DNA of 34,752 bases from positions 1 to 34,752 of IMG/VR virus record IMGVR_UViG_3300010375_000012. One strand, given 5' to 3'. The translations under genes were made by a program, and so were the position numbers. Positions 15,480 through 22,131 of this stretch are shown piece by piece; within the stretch, counting starts at the first letter, position 1, and each line of letters opens with the position of its first letter. The notes beneath the pieces are model-generated. The model searched no databases and was not told the origin of the DNA. It saw only the letters and a program-made list of their open reading frames with translations. This DNA is from a virus.

Positions 15480-15896
15480 ATGATCAAAATAAAACCATTA
15501 CCAGAGCGTAAGGAACAGCAACTACTCGTGGAATGGGCAAGATATAAACGTATTCCACTGGTACATATACCCAATGAAGGCAAAAGAATGCCACGAGAGG
15601 GCCTAAATTTGCTTAAGGCTGGACTTTCTCCTGGGTTCCCTGACCTACTAGTACCCATGGCTCATGGTGGATATTTTGGGCTATTTTTGGAGGTTAAACG
15701 TAATCGAAAATATTCCGCCTCTGAAATGAAGACGCATACCTGGAAAAATCAATTAGCCTGGATAAATTATCTTAATAACAATGGATATTGTGCAAAAATT
15801 ATCTATGGCGCGGGCGAAGGCGTCAAAGTGATTGAAAATTACCTATCACTAATGCCAACATTGTCAAATACTGTCCAATTGTTGGGAGACATATGA
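15480..15896 (+). CDS. VRR-NUC endonuclease
   Basis: 138 aa from the ATG at 15480, with AAAAGGA 7 bases upstream. The PD-(D/E)XK core reads: Glu12 in the first helix (PERKEQQLLVEW), NEGKRMPREG, GFPDLLVP (Pro54-Asp55), LFLEVKRN (Glu71, Lys73), then TWKNQLAWINYL with Gln91. This is the VRR-NUC layout found in phage and eukaryotic structure-specific nucleases. A role in resolving branched DNA before packaging, or in replication, is likely. Its stop overlaps the next start by ATGA. Confidence 0.82.
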   Translation: MIKIKPLPERKEQQLLVEWARYKRIPLVHIPNEGKRMPREGLNLLKAGLSPGFPDLLVPMAHGGYFGLFLEVKRNRKYSASEMKTHTWKNQLAWINYLNNNGYCAKIIYGAGEGVKVIENYLSLMPTLSNTVQLLGDI

Positions 15897-16129
15897 ACAA
15901 GGATTTACTATGCGATATCATGCCAATCATGGAAAAAGCAGCCCCAATCATCTCTACGCTTCTTCATAACAGCAAACTGTCAATTATTTTCGGATTATTA
16001 GCATTATTGGTTAATTGTAATCCAGTTGATGAGCAAGGAATGATTAAAAAGCTTAAGGAAGATCCTGATTTATATGCTAAACTAGCTAATCTAGAACTCA
16101 CACATTCATTATGGTTGAATCAATTATGA
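15893..16129 (+). CDS. Small single-helix membrane protein, holin-like candidate
   Basis: 78 aa, overlapping both neighbours by ATGA. A hydrophobic helix near residues 28-42 (KLSIIFGLLALLVNC) is preceded by a mildly hydrophobic segment (MPIMEKAAPIISTLL). It is followed by an acidic helical tail (IKKLKEDPDLYAKLANLE). The layout recalls small phage holins. Its place between nuclease and TerS is also common for lysis or packaging accessories. I do not recognise the family. Confidence 0.45.
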   Translation: MNKDLLCDIMPIMEKAAPIISTLLHNSKLSIIFGLLALLVNCNPVDEQGMIKKLKEDPDLYAKLANLELTHSLWLNQL

Positions 16130-16521
16130 CGCACCCAGGAGGAAGACCGCCTTGGATTCCAGGTAAAGAAGCCATTGAGAAAGTGGAAGAATATGCAAGT
16201 TTAGGATTAACTAAAGAACAAATTGCTAATTGTTTAGGCATTTCTTATCAAACTTTCAATGAAAAGACCAAAGAGTATCAAGAGTTTTCTGACGCTGTAA
16301 AAAGAGGACAAGACAAAGGAATCGCAAAAGTGGCTGAAAAACTTATCATAAATGTAAATTTAGGAAATGTTCCAGCTCAGATATTTTACTTAAAAGCACG
16401 CGCAAAATGGTCAGATAATGATTCTGCGGATGTTAAGATGTTAAAAGAAATGATCATGCAATTATTGGAGGTCAAAGGAAATGGCCAGAAGATCGAAGAA
16501 CTTCATTCAGAAAGCGATTAA
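16126..16521 (+). CDS. terS: Terminase small subunit
   Basis: 131 aa from the ATG at 16126, chosen because it makes the ATGA overlap seen through this operon. The N-terminus (GGRPPWIPGKEAIEKVEEYA) leads into a helix-turn-helix, LTKEQIANCLGISYQTFNEK (residues ~29-48). This is followed by EYQEFSDAVKRGQDKGIAKV and GNVPAQIFYLKARAKWSD. This order is that of small terminase subunits, which bind the pac site and hand DNA to TerL. TerL lies 570 bp downstream with three small genes between. Confidence 0.68.
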   Translation: MTHPGGRPPWIPGKEAIEKVEEYASLGLTKEQIANCLGISYQTFNEKTKEYQEFSDAVKRGQDKGIAKVAEKLIINVNLGNVPAQIFYLKARAKWSDNDSADVKMLKEMIMQLLEVKGNGQKIEELHSESD

Positions 16522-16693
16522 ACATCCTGGCGCATTGCACAGGGAATTAGGCGTCCCCCAGGGAGAAAAAATCCCAGCCAAGAAGATGCAAAAAGCATTA
16601 CATTCAGATAATCCTAGGATGCGAAAACAGGCTAATTTGGCTAGAACTTTGAGTGGCTTAAGAAAGACTGGCCCTAAGAAAAAGGGAGAGTAA
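16481..16693 (+). CDS. Small basic phage protein
   Basis: 70 aa, overlapping the end of TerS by 41 bases, with TTGGAGG and AAAGGA upstream. The pattern FIQKAIKHPGALHRELG...KMQKALHSDN...RKQANLARTLSGLRK recurs in very small phage proteins near packaging and capsid genes. It is rich in Lys and Arg and probably binds DNA or a virion part. No characterised function known to me. Confidence 0.55.
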   Translation: MARRSKNFIQKAIKHPGALHRELGVPQGEKIPAKKMQKALHSDNPRMRKQANLARTLSGLRKTGPKKKGE

Positions 16694-16696
16694 ATC

Positions 16697-16888
16697 ATGA
16701 GTCACGAATCTGAAATGAATCAAGATGTTTGTAATTTAGACATGGAAAAGGGATTACATCAAAATAAATTGTATTTAAATTACCCGCAAAAGTTCGTTCG
16801 TGCGCCATTATCACAACATCCTAGTAAATCCCCTGAACATGGAAAGCATTGTGACCCGAAAAGAATCATGCATGAATGTGGCATGTAA
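16697..16888 (+). CDS. 63-aa Cys/His-containing protein
   Basis: Strong site (AAGGGAGAG before ATG). The N-terminus is acidic and the C-terminus carries SPEHGKHCDPKRIMHECGM, with two Cys and three His that could bind zinc. Unknown function. It sits between a small basic gene and a zinc-ribbon gene upstream of TerL. Confidence 0.45.
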   Translation: MSHESEMNQDVCNLDMEKGLHQNKLYLNYPQKFVRAPLSQHPSKSPEHGKHCDPKRIMHECGM

Positions 16889-16931
16889 GTTCCGATAACA
16901 CCCATTCTCGGAAGCAAATAAGTGAGGACAA

Positions 16932-17105
16932 ATGGATTGTCCAAATTGCAAATACCCGGATAATAAAGTCATTAAATCATTACCTTCTGGCTCTGATAAA
17001 ATCATGCGGCGTCGCGAGTGCATTCGTTGCAGGCATCGCGTAACAACAGAAGAACACATAAAGGAACCTAAGAAAAAGGCACCATCTCATGTACTCATCC
17101 GATAG
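16932..17105 (+). CDS. Stand-alone NrdR-like zinc ribbon
   Basis: 57 aa. The sequence MDCPNCKYPDNKVIKS, then MRRRECIRCRHRVTTEE, matches the N-terminal zinc ribbon of the NrdR repressor: CxxC, a DxKVI strand, RRREC, CxxC and a final TTxE. NrdR's ATP-cone domain is absent; instead there is a short basic tail (KEPKKKAPSHVLIR). It overlaps the TerL start by 17 bases. A free zinc ribbon may bind promoter DNA, like the small zinc-finger activators of late genes in P2-like phages, but that is inference. Confidence 0.65.
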   Translation: MDCPNCKYPDNKVIKSLPSGSDKIMRRRECIRCRHRVTTEEHIKEPKKKAPSHVLIR

Positions 17106-18687
17106 ATTAAGCGTAAAACAAGTGATGGATTTGGGTGAGAAGTATTTAGCGAGTAAGAAGAAAGCAAAAGAAGTTCACATTACTTTCACGGATGAAAGGA
17201 CGATTATACATGCAAGCGATAAGGATAAAGTATTTATACCCTCTGCTACTGCTAAGCGTTTTATTGAATCTAGTGGTTTCGTTGATTTGGTTATGGGGCC
17301 ATATGGCTCCGGCAAATCTACAATGTGTGTTCAACGGATCGTCAGATCAGTATCAAGGATGCCCAAATGGTATAAAGGGAAACGACGAGCAAGATGGGCA
17401 ATAGTTAGAAATACTTCAGGTGAATTACAATCAACAACGCTTCAAACATGGCTTAATTGGTTTGAAAACTTAGGTGAAGTTTATCATCGTCAAAAGCCTA
17501 TAATGACTTATGAACATACATTTAATGACGGTCATGGTGAAATTGAACTTGAGCTTATCTTTATTGCATTGGATAGGCCAGATGATGTACGTAAAATTAA
17601 ATCACTTGAATTAACGGGTGTTTACCTTAATGAATTATCTGAACTTCCGCAGAATGTACTTTCGCATTTCAAGGGACGTGTTAACGGTCGTTATCCTTCC
17701 CGTAGCTTCTGTGATGTGCCTCATTGGTCTGGCATTATTGCTGATACAAATCCTCCTGATGAAGATCACTGGATATACCGAGATTTTGAGGTCAAGCCTA
17801 GCAAGGATTACACTGTATTTCATCAGCCTAGCGGATTGCTAGAAGATGAATATGGCGTACTAATTAAGGACAAAGATGGCTTATATATTCAAAATCCTCT
17901 TGCTGATAATGCTGAAAACATGGCATCTGACTATTACCCCAAACTATCTGGAAATGAAACTGAAGGTTTCATCAAAGTATATTGTTGCGGCAAATATGGA
18001 TTAGTTGAATCAGGAAAACGCGTCTATCCAGAATATGGTGATGATTTACATTCAGTGCCAAGTATTGAAGCCATACAAGGTGATCCCATTTATCTTGGCT
18101 GGGACTTTGGTCTTACACCAGCTTGCGTTGTCGTGCAAATATCGCCGCGTGGACAGGTGAGAGTGCTCAAGGAATATATCGCTGAAGATATGGGTATTAG
18201 AACCTTCGCCAAAAACATCGTGATTCCACGTCTTGCCATTGATTTTGTGTACAATAAAGTTGGAGGATCTGAAGGTGATCCTGCAGGAGCTAAAGGTGAT
18301 GAAATTATGGAAGAGCTTAGCTGTATTGGTGAACTTAATTCTTTGGGGATTACCACTAATCCTGCTTCTACTAATGATCCTTCTGTTCGTATCTCTTCTG
18401 TACGGTATTTTCTTAGCAATTTAATTGATCATAAGCCATCGTTATTAGTATCACGTGAAGGTTGTCCGACATTACGTAAGGGATTTGTAAGTGGCTATCA
18501 TTACAAGCGCGTACAGATCAACGATGATGAGCGTTACCAGGATAAACCCAATAAAAATAAATATTCGCATGTACATGATGCATTGCAGTATTGCTTAATG
18601 AGATTTGCAGCAGATAGAGTAATTGAGCGTAAAGTTGAGGATAAGTCTAAGATTGATATGTACAATCCGGTGCTTAGGATTTTTTGA
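17089..18687 (+). CDS. terL: Terminase large subunit
   Basis: 532 aa. The ATPase domain shows Walker A MGPYGSGKST (from residue 69), Walker B-like LTGVYLNE with Glu182, and the coupling motif DTNPP (219-223). The nuclease domain shows LGWDFG (Asp339), GDPAGAKGDE (around 396-405) and the C-terminal HVHDALQY. This is the headful-type motor nuclease that drives DNA into the procapsid through the portal. A ~50-residue N-terminal extension precedes the ATPase. An AAAAAGG site lies within the upstream zinc-ribbon gene. Confidence 0.92.
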   Translation: MYSSDRLSVKQVMDLGEKYLASKKKAKEVHITFTDERTIIHASDKDKVFIPSATAKRFIESSGFVDLVMGPYGSGKSTMCVQRIVRSVSRMPKWYKGKRRARWAIVRNTSGELQSTTLQTWLNWFENLGEVYHRQKPIMTYEHTFNDGHGEIELELIFIALDRPDDVRKIKSLELTGVYLNELSELPQNVLSHFKGRVNGRYPSRSFCDVPHWSGIIADTNPPDEDHWIYRDFEVKPSKDYTVFHQPSGLLEDEYGVLIKDKDGLYIQNPLADNAENMASDYYPKLSGNETEGFIKVYCCGKYGLVESGKRVYPEYGDDLHSVPSIEAIQGDPIYLGWDFGLTPACVVVQISPRGQVRVLKEYIAEDMGIRTFAKNIVIPRLAIDFVYNKVGGSEGDPAGAKGDEIMEELSCIGELNSLGITTNPASTNDPSVRISSVRYFLSNLIDHKPSLLVSREGCPTLRKGFVSGYHYKRVQINDDERYQDKPNKNKYSHVHDALQYCLMRFAADRVIERKVEDKSKIDMYNPVLRIF

Positions 18688-18708
18688 GCATATTTAAAAG
18701 GAATCGAC

Positions 18709-18900
18709 ATGGAAAAGTTGAAACCGCTTTGGCTTTATAAGCAAGATGATATTACAACATGGAAATATCTATATTGTGTTATTGCTGGTAATCGAGATAA
18801 TAAAACAAGATTTGTTAAAGAATGGATATTTAATCCAGATTTTGCTTTTAAAGATATCGATAAAAAATATAATTTAAAATTGTGTTGTAATGTTACGTAA
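18709..18900 (+). CDS. 63-aa protein of unknown function
   Basis: Good site (AAAAGGAATCGAC before ATG). Aromatic-rich and compact (KPLWLYKQDDITTWKYLYCV, then RFVKEWIFNPDFAFKDI). It ends in KLCCNVT. It is the last gene before the first pentamer block. It may belong with the RAMP-like gene or with TerL. No family recognised. Confidence 0.45.
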   Translation: MEKLKPLWLYKQDDITTWKYLYCVIAGNRDNKTRFVKEWIFNPDFAFKDIDKKYNLKLCCNVT

Positions 18901-18947
18901 ACTGGCGAAATATGAGACAAGAAAAGGGTTTTTATTTTTATCTTATC

Positions 18948-19049
18948 TGTATGGTAACGTCATGTGATGTCATGTTTTGTTATGAAAACTAAGGTAAGGA
19001 TTTTTAATCTGTGATGTACCGTAATGTAGTGTAGCGTTCTGTAATGTAA
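18948..19049. repeat. TGTNN pentamer array blocks A1 and A2
   Basis: Block A1 (18948-18987) is eight 5-bp units: TGTAT GGTAA CGTCA TGTGA, then TGTCA TGTTT TGTTA TGAAA. It is followed by ACTAAGGTAAGGATT. Block A2 (19010-19049) is again eight units: TGTGA TGTAC CGTAA TGTAG, then TGTAG CGTTC TGTAA TGTAA. It is followed, after a short gap, by TCTAAGGATATT and the ATG of the RAMP-like gene. G and T at unit positions 2-3 are almost fixed; the last two bases vary freely. The gap 18901-19068 holds no credible gene. Confidence 0.85.
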
Positions 19050-19068
19050 ACCAATCTAAGGATATTGA

Positions 19069-19617
19069 ATGAAATTACATGTGGAGATAACAGGGATTAC
19101 TCCCTTATTGATGAACCGTTTTAATATTGATGAGCAACAATCGAAAGTCAAAGAAAAGAATTTAACTCCGCGTGAATATGCTAAAAAAGTCTGTTATGAA
19201 GATGAAGATGGAAATCTTTATTATCCGACTACAAATATTTATGCTTGTATTATTGAAGCTGGGAAATTTCATAAAGACGGCAAGGTAAAAGTCACAACGG
19301 CTAGGTCAAGTTTAATACCAGCGGGATTGATGATCGATGGAGAGACAATCTATTTCAAAGAGCCGAAGACTTGGGAGGTTGATAGTCGCGCTGTGGTTGT
19401 GCCTTCTACTGGGGGTAGGATTGTATGTCACAGGCCTCGTCTTGACACTTGGGTACTCGAATTTGTTTTGACATTAGATACGAAAATGTTTAGTCCGAAG
19501 TTTATCAGGACATTGATTGATGATGCGGGTTCGAAGGTCGGATTGGGCGATTTTCGACCAGCTCGCAAGGGAATCTTCGGCAGATTCGTGGTCACCAATT
19601 GGCGTGAAGGAAATTGA
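19069..19617 (+). CDS. RAMP-like (Cas7/Cas5-like fold) phage protein, candidate nucleic-acid binder
   Basis: 182 aa, ATG 6 bases after CTAAGGA. The N-terminus MKLHVEITGITPLLMNRF resembles the first strand and loop of RAMP proteins. YPTTNIYACIIEAGKF (residues 52-67) recalls the RAMP IPGSSLKGALR segment. The end, GSKVGLGDFRPARKGIFGRF (154-173), looks like the glycine-rich RAMP loop (GLGxxRxxGFGR). RAMP folds in Cas5, Cas6 and Cas7 bind RNA, and Cas7 does so with a fixed step along the guide. No cas gene or CRISPR array is near; TGTNN pentamer blocks flank the gene instead. It may coat or recognise those repeats. The fold is inferred from motifs only; a plain phage ssDNA-binding or recombination protein is an alternative. 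Confidence 0.45.
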   Translation: MKLHVEITGITPLLMNRFNIDEQQSKVKEKNLTPREYAKKVCYEDEDGNLYYPTTNIYACIIEAGKFHKDGKVKVTTARSSLIPAGLMIDGETIYFKEPKTWEVDSRAVVVPSTGGRIVCHRPRLDTWVLEFVLTLDTKMFSPKFIRTLIDDAGSKVGLGDFRPARKGIFGRFVVTNWREGN

Positions 19618-19623
19618 TTATAC

Positions 19624-19811
19624 TGTGATGTCTAGTGATGTGAAGTAATGTAAAGTTTTGAGATGCAATGTACGGGTTTTTTAGATGTCCTGTAGTGTCT
19701 TGAGGCGCTGTGTACTGTCTTGTAAGCAAAAGTAAGGTACGGATTATAGAAGTTAGAATGGAATTTGATTGTGTCATGTAGTGTGCAGTGCCGTCCTGTG
19801 TTGTACTGTAA
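19624..19811. repeat. TGTNN pentamer array blocks B1, B2 and B3
   Basis: B1 (19624-19673) has ten units: TGTGA TGTCT AGTGA TGTGA AGTAA ... TGTAC. B2 (19686-19725) has eight: TGTCC TGTAG TGTCT TGAGG, then CGCTG TGTAC TGTCT TGTAA. It is followed by AGTAAGGTACGGATTAT. B3 (19772-19811) has eight: TGTCA TGTAG TGTGC AGTGC, then CGTCC TGTGT TGTAC TGTAA. It is followed by TCTAAGGCAAGGATT and the next ATG. Same polarity as A1 and A2. The gap 19618-19826 holds no credible gene. Confidence 0.85.
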
Positions 19812-19826
19812 TCTAAGGCAAGGATT

Positions 19827-20078
19827 ATGAGAAAAGAAATAGATGATTTATTCAATGCATTTGCTAATTTAATTAGATCATATAATTTTTCTAATGGATA
19901 TTTTGAGTTTAAAACGATTATTCTACAATCTGGTAAAAATAAAGACATCTCTAATTTCCAAACTTATTTAATAAAAATAAAAAAAGATGAAGCATGGCCA
20001 GAAGATTATGAGAAAGAATTAGAAATTAGAAAAAAATGTAGTAAATGTCTTTTAACGGAAAAAAGGAATAAACCATGA
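19827..20078 (+). CDS. 83-aa protein downstream of the pentamer arrays
   Basis: ATG after block B3's tail (AAGGCAAGGATT), which serves as its ribosome site. N-terminal helix (MRKEIDDLFNAFANLIRSYN), a strand pair (YFEFKTIILQSG, FQTYLIKIKKDE) and a basic C-terminus with CSKC. Its stop overlaps the start of the next ORF by ATGA. It shares its leader type with the RAMP-like gene, so the two are likely co-regulated. Function unknown. Confidence 0.5.
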   Translation: MRKEIDDLFNAFANLIRSYNFSNGYFEFKTIILQSGKNKDISNFQTYLIKIKKDEAWPEDYEKELEIRKKCSKCLLTEKRNKP

Positions 20079-20233
20079 ACCCTAAGGAAAATAGAAATAA
20101 AGTTATTGCTAATGACAATGATATAATTAGGCAAGTCCCAGGAATTTTACAAGACCATACGGGCATAGAGAAGCCGCAGTGGTTAAGGGATCAAGAATTA
20201 TTTTATCGAGCGACGGATTATCGTGGTTCGTAG
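20075..20233 (+). CDS. 52-aa protein, translationally coupled
   Basis: The ATG overlaps the previous stop (ATGA) and AAAAAGGA lies 7 bases before. The sequence [20 protein letters not shown], then [20 protein letters not shown], is polar with a tryptophan-containing centre. Unknown function. The short length and coupling make it a plausible partner or small virion protein. Confidence 0.5.
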   Translation: MNPKENRNKVIANDNDIIRQVPGILQDHTGIEKPQWLRDQELFYRATDYRGS

Positions 20234-20261
20234 ACTTATTAACCTTATAAGGAAATTATTT

Positions 20262-21107
20262 ATGTCAAACGGAGATTGTATTTGTTGTGCAGGGCCTCAA
20301 GGCCCGCAAGGTATTCCAGGTGTTCAAGGCCCACAAGGTGTTCAAGGCCAACAAGGTCAGAAAGGCGATAAAGGCGATCAGGGATTACAAGGGTTGCAAG
20401 GCCCAATGGGTGATAAAGGACTAAAAGGTGACAAAGGTGATCCAGGTCAGGATGGTCTCAGCATTAGAGGGCCAGCAGGTCCGCAAGGATTGCCAGGATT
20501 GGACGGTCATGATGGGGTGCCAGGGTTACAAGGGCCAATGGGTCCGATGGGTCCACAAGGCTTACAGGGGCCGCAGGGACCGAAAGGTGATTGTGTGGCT
20601 TGTCCTTGTGAATGTCCTGGAGGTGGTGAACCTGAATTTGCTGAAGTTTATTCATCTATCGCACAAGATCTTATTGCATCACCCGGTGCAAATTTGGCAG
20701 GTGGTGTTGTTAAGCTTGAAAATACTATTTTTGCAACTGCCAATATTGATGTCAGTAGTGCGTCGGTAAATGGGAAAATAGTCATTAAAAAAGCGGGATG
20801 GTATGATATTTATACAGGGATGTGTGCTGCATTAAATCCCATTTCATCTCCATTGCCGGTCTGGACATTATCATTGTTTAAAAATGGCATAATTGTCCCA
20901 GGATCAACTTTTGCAAACATGACATTGTCCCCTGAGCAGAAATCAAATGAAGTCGTAGCGGATGTATTTGTGCATTGTGTTGCTGGTGATGTTATTGAGC
21001 TTGCCAATACTTCTACTGCGTTGATTAATCTAACTGCTCCATCACTTGGCACAAATGCTCAAACCAATAGTGCATATGTTAAGGTTATTTTACTGAAGGC
21101 TGACTAA
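20262..21107 (+). CDS. Collagen-like virion protein with C1q-like head
   Basis: 281 aa from the ATG at 20262, which has ATAAGGA 8 bases upstream. After [10 protein letters not shown] come 18 Gly-X-Y triplets, a five-residue break (GLSIR), then 13 more triplets. A second Cys cluster follows (CVACPCEC, residues 111-118). The remaining ~155 residues form a beta-rich globular part ([40 protein letters not shown]) of C1q/TNF-like type. Trimeric collagen stalks with such heads occur on phage fibres and bacterial surfaces. The Cys clusters at both ends could crosslink the trimer. Likely an adhesion or decoration fibre. Confidence 0.7.
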   Translation: MSNGDCICCAGPQGPQGIPGVQGPQGVQGQQGQKGDKGDQGLQGLQGPMGDKGLKGDKGDPGQDGLSIRGPAGPQGLPGLDGHDGVPGLQGPMGPMGPQGLQGPQGPKGDCVACPCECPGGGEPEFAEVYSSIAQDLIASPGANLAGGVVKLENTIFATANIDVSSASVNGKIVIKKAGWYDIYTGMCAALNPISSPLPVWTLSLFKNGIIVPGSTFANMTLSPEQKSNEVVADVFVHCVAGDVIELANTSTALINLTAPSLGTNAQTNSAYVKVILLKAD

Positions 21108-21117
21108 GGAAAGTATC

Positions 21118-21288
21118 ATGCCACCCCTCAAACGTGGAAAATCGAAAGAAATGATAAGTTCCAATATTTCTGAGATGATAAAATCAGGCCACTCCAAGGA
21201 CCAGGCGGTGGCCGCTTCTTTGAATGAAGCCAGAAAATCCGGTGCTAAGATTTCCTACAAAAAGAAGCGTCGTCTTAAAGGAAAATGA
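21118..21288 (+). CDS. 56-aa basic conserved small phage protein
   Basis: Preceded by CTAAGGAAAGTATC. The pattern KRGKSKEMISSNISEMIKSG, then SKDQAVAASLNEARKSG, is that of a small protein widespread in phages (KSK..I..NI..L...G....QAVAxAL..A), ending in a Lys/Arg cluster. It has no established function that I know of; nucleic-acid binding is plausible from its charge. Confidence 0.6.
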   Translation: MPPLKRGKSKEMISSNISEMIKSGHSKDQAVAASLNEARKSGAKISYKKKRRLKGK

Positions 21289-21302
21289 CTTAGGCGGTGG
21301 GA

Positions 21303-21503
21303 ATGAGAAGCATTGGGATGAAATTAATCTATTTTCTAAAAAAAATGGATAAAAAAATATCAATGTTCCTTATGGAACATTATTCCATCATCGCCTATAT
21401 GTTAGTCACTATTTGTAATATTGTCATTTATCTGGTATTTGGATTTAAATACTGGTGTGGGATAATGGCAATTATTGTACTTAACACGCTATTTAATACA
21501 TAA
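21303..21503 (+). CDS. Small membrane protein, possible holin
   Basis: 66 aa from the ATG at 21303; the start is uncertain because a GTG at 21297 and an ATG at 21318 are also possible. Two hydrophobic helices are predicted: SIIAYMLVTICNIVIYLVFG and a second starting at CGIMAIIVLNTLF. A basic N-terminus (KLIYFLKKMDKK) suggests that end stays inside. Two helices and small size fit a holin, but no endolysin neighbour supports it. Confidence 0.45.
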   Translation: MRSIGMKLIYFLKKMDKKISMFLMEHYSIIAYMLVTICNIVIYLVFGFKYWCGIMAIIVLNTLFNT

Positions 21504-21513
21504 GGAAATGTAT

Positions 21514-21762
21514 ATGTCTATCCTCTCATTACGGACTAATTCTGCAGGTCAAAACTATCAAGCTCCTAGGTTATGTAAATTACAATCCTCGGACACATTA
21601 GCAACAATCACAGCGGCAGGATATCTAAATGCATATATTAAGATGCAGTCTATTGCGTTATATACAACAGACATTGTTCAAGTTTCCGCATCTAATGGAA
21701 ATCAGTTCTTTAAACCCGTCTTTGCAGCGAACGGTACTATTACCTTAACAGCTCTGCCGTAA
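21514..21762 (+). CDS. 82-aa small beta protein, probable virion part
   Basis: The start at 21514 has ATAAGGA 7 bases upstream. The sequence (MSILSLRTNSAGQNYQAPRL, then ITAAGYLNAYIKMQ, then DIVQVSASNGNQFFKPVF, then GTITLTALP) is a short beta protein of the kind found beside phage fibre genes. It may be a decoration or fibre-cap protein. No charged clusters or membrane helix. Confidence 0.55.
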   Translation: MSILSLRTNSAGQNYQAPRLCKLQSSDTLATITAAGYLNAYIKMQSIALYTTDIVQVSASNGNQFFKPVFAANGTITLTALP

Positions 21763-21811
21763 TAGTTATCCACAATATTTGTGGGTAAGTAGGGTAATAG
21801 TTATGGATAAC
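21760..21811. promoter_or_regulatory. DnaA box, palindromes and direct repeat upstream of the portal
   Basis: A perfect DnaA box TTATCCACA is at 21766-21774. CCACAA-TAT-TTGTGG (21770-21784) is a palindrome overlapping it, and GTTATGGATAAC (21800-21811) is a second dyad. TAATAGTTAT occurs at 21760-21769 and again at 21795-21804. The following ~170 bp are very AT-rich (with a TATATATATATT run at 21969-21980). It may be a second origin-like or regulatory site. Confidence 0.45.
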
Positions 21812-21987
21812 ATATGGATGAAATCTATAATAAATATTTTGTCTTTATTTTACACAGGTTATGAATAATATATTCACTGGTTATTAATTTACTAAATATT
21901 TGAAAAATAGTATAATTTAGTATTTATACATAGATTTCCCGTTAATAATAGATACATAAAATATAAAATATATATATATTATTAGTG

Positions 21988-22103
21988 ATGGGAAGTTGGT
22001 AAAGATGGACAATCAATACTTATGCCCTCCATGCTGGGTTTTGGTTCCTGAAACTAAGATATCGTTTTGAATGAGCGATTTAGTGAGATAACCAACTTCC
22101 TGT
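21988..22103 (+). ncRNA. Candidate structured RNA before the portal gene
   Basis: GGAAGTTGGT (21991-22000) and ACCAACTTCC (22091-22100) are perfect 10-bp arms 90 bases apart. As RNA the stem extends three more pairs, two of them G-U. Inside are smaller hairpins: CCC/GGG (22025-27/22036-38), TTGGTT/AACTAA (22041-46/22052-57, one G-U) and ATCG/CGAT (22061-64/22076-79). The layout is a closed multibranch structure with no ORF. It could be a leader element or a small RNA. Folding was done by eye. Confidence 0.4.
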
Positions 22104-22131
22104 AACTATCATTAACTCAAGGAAGAGTTGA

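Noticed and set aside
18090-18419. 109-codon leftward ORF inside TerL
   Set aside because: Antisense to conserved terminase nuclease motifs, with no promoter or ribosome site.
18912-18992. 26-codon ORF reading through pentamer block A1
   Set aside because: No ribosome site, and its codons simply follow the TGTNN pattern, which is not a multiple of three.
19500-19530. Possible tRNA T-loop (GGGTTCGAAGG)
   Set aside because: It lies inside the RAMP-like coding sequence and lacks a matching stem, anticodon arm and acceptor.
18948-19811. CRISPR array
   Set aside because: The repeat unit is 5 bp with two variable bases and there are no 20-40-bp repeats with spacers of similar length and no cas genes. 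The regular signal is a different kind of array.
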